NCBI RefSeq assembly: GCF_023053635.1
Contig: NC_086172.1
Span: forward strand, 16,521,501 to 16,585,500
Direction: 5' to 3'
Source: Elgaria multicarinata webbii
Lineage: Eukaryota; Chordata; Lepidosauria; Squamata; Anguidae
Length of the DNA stretch: 64,000 bases
A model generated the notes under the pieces. The model did no database searches, had not been told where the DNA came from, and saw only the letters and a program-made list of their open reading frames with translations. The first letter of the stretch is position 1, and the number at the start of each line of letters is the position of its first letter. Shown one piece after another: positions 52,101 through 61,100 of this stretch. A program made the translations under genes and the position numbers.

Positions 52101-55100
52101 TTTGCCAGCAAACCCAAACAAATGCCACTCGAAAACTTGTTCCAATCCGACACCAAAAATAGTGCACTGTCTCTCTCTCATTTCATTTAGTCTCATAATT
52201 TTTCTTCTAATTTGTTTGTGGAGGAAGCATCTTTCCCACTTTCTTATTTTTATTTTCCCCAATTGTTCCCCATTCTCTTACATTCATTTTGCAAAGACTT
52301 AATCCCCCCTCATTAATGCATTTTGTTAATGTCAATTCAAAAACAAATGCATTTCACTACTCTTGGGTTTCTCAAAGGTGCACAATATTGTCCCTATTGA
52401 AAGACTCTTCAATTGGAAACTGTAACCTGTGAGTTTCCTTTACTCCTTTGACTTTTATTCCCTTGGCCTGGTCACCAGACCAATATCTTACAGGGAGAGC
52501 ACCACAGCACTTTGGGGATCCAACCCCCTGGTCTGGCATCCTGTGGTCTTGCCCTCCTGTTGGACTTTGCTTCATTTTGCTTTGCCCAGTTCCCATACCT
52601 TGGATAGTTCCCATTTTCTAGCCTTGACCAGTCTTACCATGGGACTATACTTTCCTGGAGGTTCGCTGTCTTCCTGGCTTGACGCTGTGAGTCTGTCCCA
52701 TCCCCTTTTCCTTTCTATCAAGAATGTATCTTGTTTCTTGGGAAGGAGGTGAGGAACAGCAAACACACCGAGGAGCATGTGGGGATTTTAGCAAAGCAAG
52801 GGTCCCACCCCAAGTAGCCGGCTTTTACTCACTTCCTGGGTCAACGGCACAAATCTGGGGTCCTCACTCCTTTCCCGGCCAATGCACCAAGTCTGTCATG
52901 GCCCAAATCACAACGGAGACGCTTTCTATGGTCCAACACACCTTTATTTGATAGAAAGGAATTTTGTATGTTGCAATGGAGGGAACACACCTCTGACCTT
53001 TGCTGGGTGTGCTAGCTGTTTAATTAGCAAGTTCTGGTCACGTAGACATGAAACAGCTAAGCATGTGCAAAGGACTTTGTTGACTCAGTAGGAAATTTAG
53101 TTGACCACAGGTTCCTGTAGTTTCTGTGGTTAAGCTAGCTCTTTCCTATCTGTTCTTTAAGAGCAACTTGCCCAACAGTCAGCTATTTCAAAGTTCACCC
53201 AGATTGAATGTTATTTCTGCACCGAGCACAATATTTTTTTTAATGAACAGTTCAACTCCAGTACCAATATGTCCCTTATGCCAAGATATGCCTATGGCCA
53301 CCACAGCTCTCCTAGGCCTCCTCAGCCAGCCAGCTTATATATCCCTCCCAGGAAGAGAGGAGGGATGGTAGAAGTTGTCCACAGCAGCTGGCTCAGTACC
53401 TGGGGTCCTGTCCTGCAGGGAGTGGTAGTCAGGCAGAAGTCCACAGGGAAGAGTGATGGTGGTGACAGCGGCAGCAGTAGCAGCAGCAAGAAAGCAGACT
53501 GGCAGCAGCAGGCACTCTCTCCTCCATGGGCAATAGGCCTCCTCTCCTGTAGGTGATGGCTCCTGCAGCTACAGACTCTTCTGGACAGAGATAGTTTAGC
53601 TCGCTGCATTGAGAACATAGGGCCTGCAATTTCCATTTTTTGAACATCCATCGGGTTCGCAGGTTCCTGTCTCAGGTGACTGTGGACCTCTTGATTCAAG
53701 CCTTGGTTGTCTCACGCCTGGATTATTATAATAGTCTCCTAGCGGGACTTCCTCTTTCCTTTCTGCGCCCTTGGATCCTAGTCCAGAACAGTGCTCTTAG
53801 GACTGTTCCGGACCTTCCCCAATTTCCCCTTACCTCCTTCCATCGTAGGGCCTTTCATTGGCTTCCATTGAAGGCCAGGGCCCAATTTAAGAACTTACTC
53901 CTGGCCTTTAAGGCGCTTCGGTTGCACCACCCAGCTTGCCTTTCCTTCCTTTTGTCCTGGTATGTTCCGGGCTGGGCCGCCAGATCCATGGGTCAGGCCC
54001 TCCTGACCCATTCTACTTCACGGATTGCGGTGTCCCAGTATTGTGCATTCCAGGACCTTGTCCCTCAGCTGTGGAATTCACTCCCCCTGCCACTGCAGTT
54101 GACCAAGAGTTTGGAAGTGTTTAAGAAAGGTTTGCGCATGCTGATGGTTTTTGTGGTGGCCACGACACATTTTATATGGGATAATAATAATAATTATATC
54201 TTACCTGCCTCTCCATTTTGATTGAGGCGGGGAACAACAGTAAGTATAAAATACTGATTAAAAACATAGTCTACATTGTTAAAACTTCATAAAAAACATC
54301 CAAAAAGCATCCTAAAATTCCACTGGATATGTTTTATTATATTCTTTTAATTCCAGTTAAGGTCTTTTATTTGAATTGTTGTATTTATTCCATTTTTGTA
54401 AACTGACCTATTTTATCTCATGTACAGTGCTTCCTTAGATAATTTTTACGTTGTTGTTGTTGTTGTTATTATTATTATTGGTACGAGCATTAGTAACCTC
54501 AATACTGGATTACTGTAATGTGCTCTATGTGGGGCTGCCCTTAAGACTGCTCTGGAAGCTGGAGCTAGTGCAGAACACAGCAGCTCAGCTGTTGTCAGGA
54601 GCTGCCTTTTTTCAGCATATAACTCCTTTGCTCAGGGAATTGCACTGGCTGCCTATTGGCTAACAGGCCAGATTTAAGGTTCTGGTACTAGTGTACAAAG
54701 CCCTAAACAACATGGGACCAGGATACCTGAGAGAGCGCCTTACCAGCCAGCCCAATCACTGAGGTCGCCGGAGGACATGCTCTTGATGGTTTCACGTGGA
54801 GCTGTGGCCGAATTGGAATCCATCAGGAGAAGAGCCTTTAGTGTAGTGGCCCCTTCTCTGCGGAACCCTCTGCCCCTGGAGGTCAGGCAGGCGCCAACAC
54901 TAGGCTGCTTCTGGCATGCCTGAAAACAACTCTGTTTTGAGAAGCCTTCCTCAACTTAGCCTCTGTTTTTCTGCTTTCTTTGTTTTTAAAATTGAACAAT
55001 TTTAGTTTGCTTTTTTAATCTAATTTCTTTTACTGTTTATACCTATCTTCACTGCTCTGGTGTCTGTGTTAGATAATTGAGAGGTATATAAATATTGTAA

Positions 55101-58100
55101 ATAATAATAATAATATTGGGGCGGGGGCTGGACAGATTGCTCCCGCACCTTGACTTTTAATCATCAAGCTGCAGGAGCCATCCTTCTGCCCCCCAGCCCC
55201 CATATCCACAAATTTCCTGCCATTCCACTGAGGGATGGCATGTGCACATCCCATGAAGCAAGTTGGAGAGTTGCCGATGGTGGCACCGCATCCAGGGATG
55301 GCACGTGCACATCCCTGGAAACATGTGGGGAACCGATCGCGGCGCACCGCCTGCTCCCCGGAACATGCATGTGCCATCCCTGGATGGGGCACTGCCGTGG
55401 GGGGCTCCCCCCCCGCTTCATAGGAAGCACAGCTGTGCCACAGGGCAGGGTGCAGCGCTGGCTCACCGTGAGAGCCCCATGTGGGCTCAGGCGTGTTGCC
55501 AGGTGCTGACAGCGGGGAGACCGGGCTACGTAGTAAGATAGGTCAGGCAAATGAGACTTTCAGGCAAGTAAAAAGATCTCTGTAGTTAGTCAACCTGGAC
55601 TGGAGGAACCTCTTCTTTGATCTTCAAATAAAGTGTTCAGTTCCTATGAGAAACTTGTTTTCTTACAGAGTTTCTATAAAACAAGAATTTATTAGCATCT
55701 GTTGGCAGTGTTTCATGTTTAACTCCAAAAAAATGTTTTTTGATTTTTATTTGATACCTGGCACTATATATAGAATTGTATTAAATATGCACAAGAAGAC
55801 TTGCAACACAAATGTATGTAGCTGTATACCTCTTTCCCCTAACAAGAGTATGGCTCTAGGCAGTCTAGTACAAGTGAGTATTGCTTGGGTCTCCCAGGGA
55901 GTGACTCTTCTGGAGAGAAGAAAAATTACTACTTTTCATTCTTCAGAAACCAACCCTCTCATCTCCTGGGGGGCGGGGGAAGACTTCGCTCCTGAAAACT
56001 CCTAGTACAGTAAGTGTTTCAAGCTCACTAAATGTAACCAGGATAGCATAAACTTTTAGGGGCTCAAGCTAACCCCTCCTTTTTATATCCCCTGCCCTTC
56101 TCCATATGGCACCCTTAAAATTCCACTTCTCAGATGCCTGCAGTTGCCCTGTAGCTCCCGGACGATACTGATCATAGGTCCTTGTTGGGCTGTGGTAACA
56201 GCTTATAAATGAAATTATTATTTTTAGCTAGTATAGTTGGGGAGTTCCTGAACTATGCAGAAACCACAACCTGTGGTGACCCTGTTTCATGACTAAAATT
56301 ATAGGCATGTTTCAAGTCTGGTATTAGCGGTAATGGTGATTTCCTCAAAATCTGCTGTGGAGGCCTAGAAAACTGTGAAAAGCAGATTTGCAGGCTGCTT
56401 GGAGGGCTGTAGTGGGTAGGAGAGAATGGATTCTACTAGCATATCCCTAGATTTAACACACAAATGGATTCTACTAGCATAACAATAGATTTAACCCTCC
56501 GTTTGCAAAATTTCTGTGTAGAATTGACGCATTACTTAAGGACTGTTAGTTTTAGTGCAGCACACAATGGAATTTGGCCTCAGTAGAAGGGAAGACTGCA
56601 TAAAATTTTGTTTAACCTGAAACATTACAACATTTGAGGTAACAAAATAGAAGGGATGTTCTGCTCTGCTTCTGATTTATAATCTTGTACATGGAAACTA
56701 CTCTTTGTTTCTTCTAGGTTGGCCATATTACTAAAGAATTGTGGGGGATCTGCATTTTTACAGCAGCAATTGACTTGGATGAGATGACTTTCACTTTTAC
56801 AGAGCTTCTGAAATGTCTAAATATTAGGTAGGTTTGTATCTATACAGTTAAACTTGTATGAAACAGTTAGATAATTACACTAACATAAAAATAAATATTA
56901 TAAGTTTGCTGTCTGATTGAGTCTGCTGCTATGATTTTGCCTTAAGCGATGCCTCGTTAAAGGCTGGGATTTAATGAAGTAACATTTCTTAATTACTGTG
57001 GATGTTTTATCAAAATACTTGCATGAGAGGGGCCTGAATAATGTCTTATTGAGGAAGTGGCCCTGGATGTTTTGAAGCAGGGGATCATGCAGCTGCTTTT
57101 CAATAAATCCCCCTGGACCTTCAAAATAGTGACTAGCTGAAACTTGGAAACTGCTTGGCAACGTACTTGAGTGTGAAGTGGCCAGGCGACTCCAAATGTG
57201 CTTGGATGACATTGTCTGCACCCATTTCAGGCCAGATGGATAAGCTCTTAGTAATAGGATAAATTATACTAGGAGAAGCACAAAATTCCTAGACTGGGGT
57301 GCGCTCCCCCTCAAGGATCCGTTTCCCACTTTGGGAGTATTTTTAGGTTTGGCCCTTACCTTGGGCATTTTGGTAGCATCTATGTTAGCAGCTTAGGTTG
57401 GTGTACCAGCATGACCCTTCTTAGACAGAGGTAGCCTGGCCACTGTCATCTCATCCATGGCCTTCAAACATCTGGAATTTATTAATACAATGTGTTTGGA
57501 TGACATGGTAAACTGCGATGTGTTAAACAAGCCATGAAGATTTATTAAACCCATCGTGGGTTATGTGTTGGGAATTTTTTTTAATCCAAGTGGTTTATTT
57601 GGCCACAGTAACCCATGGTCTGCCATAGTTATGACCTATAAAGCCCTATATGGCATGGGTCCAGGTTATTTGAAAGACTGTATTCTCCCTTATGAACCTG
57701 CCCATGCTTTAAGATCTTCCGGAGAAGCCCTTTCAGTCCCACCATCTTCACAGGTGCGCTTGGTGGGAACATGGGAGAGGGCCTTCTCGGTGGCTGCTCC
57801 AGTGCTTTGGAACTCTCTTCCCGGGGAAGCTAGACTGGCTCCCTCCTTGATGGGCTTTCGGAAGCAGGCAAAAACCTGTTTGTTCCAGCAGGCCTTTGGA
57901 GAGTAATTTGGTCCTCCTTATATGTTAATGACTTATAATTTTGTTGTGTATTTTAAACTGGTTTTTTTTTAACATTTCTTTTCCTTTGTTTTAAAATGTA
58001 TGTTTTAAACTTTGTAAGACCGCCTTTAGGCCCAGTATTGGGCAAAAGGCGGGATACTACTACTACTACTACTACTAATAATAATAATAGGGGTTATTTA

Positions 58101-61100
58101 ATTCACTGTGGGTTATTTTGCTTGCCCACATAGTCATGCAGCAAGAGCTGTTCTGCCATCACTCTGTTCTTCTCAGGAGGCACCCATTGTACCATCAGAA
58201 CTCTGCACAAGTACTCACAAATGGGTGAAAATTTGGTGCAGTTGTAAAAGGTTTGTAGGATCAGGATCAAACTTCATGCAGAGCTGTAGGGCTCTTTCGC
58301 TGATTCACTAAAGCACTGTAGCACAATTGAGCATTTCTCCCCTTAGGCATTGCTGGCAGAGATGGTTTATCGTGTTCCCAATCTTACAGTTGTGATTTTG
58401 CGCAATTATGGGATTGGGAACACATTAAACCATCTCTTTCAGCAATGTCTGTGGGGAGAAATGTGCAATTACACTTTAGCGAATCAACAATAGCGCTTTA
58501 GTGAAGCAACAAAGCTTTGTATGAAGTTTGGTCTCGATCCTGCAAACCTCCAAGGTTTTACAGCTGCACTCGGGATTCTGCTCGTTTGTGAGTTTTTGTG
58601 AAGGGTTTTGATGGTCCATCAGGTGCCTCCCGAGTAGGGGAGGGGGCGGGGGGACGGGACGTGCTTGAAGTTTGGTGCCAATACTGCAAACGCCCAAGGC
58701 TTTCTGGCTCCACCCCCTTTTGGTGCTCCTGGGATTTTGCTCCTTGTAGCCCCTGCTGTGATATAACCAATGGGAACAAACAGTGCCACTGCTCAGGTGG
58801 ACTACAGCAGGACCAGTAGCCTAATACACTATGCACAGTAGCTTATTAGTTTAGTTATGTGGTGAGGCATTGTCGACTACTTCTAACATAAGCTACTGTC
58901 GTTCGTGGATTAAAGTGACGTCCAAACGCTGCCAATGTGTTATATGTACGTAGGCCTCCCTTTGAAGACATTCTGGAAACTTCAGTTGGTCCAAAATATA
59001 AGACACTAGGCTACTAAACGTCATAGATTGTTTGAAATATGTTACACTTGTAACAAAGTCAACAGTCTTTTAGTTAACCACATGTGAAATAACAGAAAAC
59101 TGGCAGAAATCCCTATTTGCTGTATGGAATCCAGGAGGACGCCATCTTGTTTAAAATGGTGACCTTTATGCTGTCTTGGTGTGTATCTTCCCCCTGGGGA
59201 ACTGCAAAACATAATCTGGGGCAGTCATTCTGTTAATGCAAATTACATTGTGCTAACACAAGGAAGCTATAGCACAATCTGGGAAAATACATTGCACAAG
59301 CTAACACTTTTGGCATTTATTTATTTATTACATTTATATACCGCCCATAGCCGAAGCTCGCTCTCAGGCATTGCTCTAGAGGTCCCGTATGCTAGGGCAG
59401 TGTAATTTGCATTAGCACAATGACATTGTTGGAGGCTGCTCTGAGAATTTGATCATAGGATTTTTACCTGAACAGAGCTATTGGGCATAGTTCTAACACC
59501 ACTGAGAGAAAGAAGGTTACCAGACTTGTAGACATGACTTCTGGAAATAACAGCAGATTTTCTCTTGGTTCTGATGTCTGTACTTAAGACACAAAAATAC
59601 TGTATACAACAGGAATGTGTCATTTTTTAAAAAATTAATCAGGGCTACAATCCTAAACACTCCTACTTCGGAGGTAAGCCCGGTTGAGTACAGTGGGATT
59701 TGCCTTAGAGTAAATAGGCATAGGATTGCACTGTGGATTATGTAGCTCAAATAATAAAGAATATAGCAATTCTTTAGGTTTTAACAAAAAAGATACTATG
59801 AATGTTTCAGGCTGAATGTAAGTAGAAACATATTTTCATTAATTCCTTTCGTTGCACTGTATTCAAAACAGCCAAGAACATTACTTCTGCATTTACATTA
59901 GGCAGTATTACACATTCTACAGTTGCAAAATATCATCAGTACTTCAGGATATGTGAGCACATTTTTCAAGAAGAAACTGTTCACCAAGATCCTCCTGTTT
60001 GCAATCTGTTGGATGCAAGTGTTTGATTACTTGCTGCTTAATGTGGGTTTCACAACAAAAAGAAGCATCTTTACTATCAGACTTATTTGTCTGATCTTCC
60101 TAATTGGCTCATATTTTATCTTTAGTAGTCCTCTAGTTTTGTTATTTAGTGTTCACTTTAAACCAACTTTATTGTTAATATATTGTCAATAAACATTTTT
60201 AGGGAGAAAGAAACAAAGTTATTGCAGCAGTCAGCCAAGTACTACTTCTGTGACAAAGCAAGAGATTACTGGAACTGTGACTGAAGATAGTGAGGACAGA
60301 CAAGCTGTCATAATCAATTAATTGATTATGAAGCTTAAAATGCAATAACCATTCTGTGTCTATAAAGGAAGCAGATGACTGTTTGATCATCCACTTGGTT
60401 AATGCAGCAGCATTAGGTTTCACACAAGCCATAGTGTGATGTAATGATACACATATGTTGCTGTACTGATATGTATTTCAGCTGTTTGAAAAAGGACTGA
60501 ACACTCAGGGTGAAGGTGTGCTTAGGTTAAAAAAAAAGTTATTTATTTCCCTTTATACTGAGGGCCACAACTTGCAATGTAAAGGTTGCAAAGACAAAGC
60601 CACAAGCCTTAGTAGGCCTCTGTATGTACTTTGGTTCTTGCAAGGGAACTGCATGATGGCATTGGATGGCATAAGCCTGTATGCGATTTATTTGCTAATG
60701 CTGCCATGTCAGCAGAGAATGCCTGTTGGAATGTCTTATTGTCAAGGTCCCTTGATAGTGGAAGAAAAATAGGCCAGCTGTTGAGTTGATAGAAGAACTG
60801 ACCATCCAAGCCAAACTGATAATCCAAGCCAAACTGACATAATCAGAAGAATTATGGGCCATCTACCAATAAGGTTTAATATAGAAGTTGTCTTTGAGCT
60901 GTCTTTGTTTTCCGTAGAGATTTTTTCCTGACTGTTAATTGGTTAAGATGCTAGTATGTATAACTATGCCTGCTTTTCAGAATGTGAGCTGGGAAGTCTT
61001 TTGTCTGAAGGACTCTCCACACAGCTGTATTACACTCAATAAAACAAAGTTGCCTTACAACGAAAGTGGGATTTTTATCTCTGACAAGTTCCACATCCTA

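Noticed and set aside
55164-55550. Several overlapping frames of 90-128 codons on both strands
   Set aside because: They come from a short GC-rich imperfect repeat; frames on both strands of similar length indicate composition, not coding.
59923-60192. 89-codon hydrophobic frame as a membrane protein gene
   Set aside because: It is in an AT-rich intron where phenylalanine/leucine/isoleucine codons are common; no homology is recognised.
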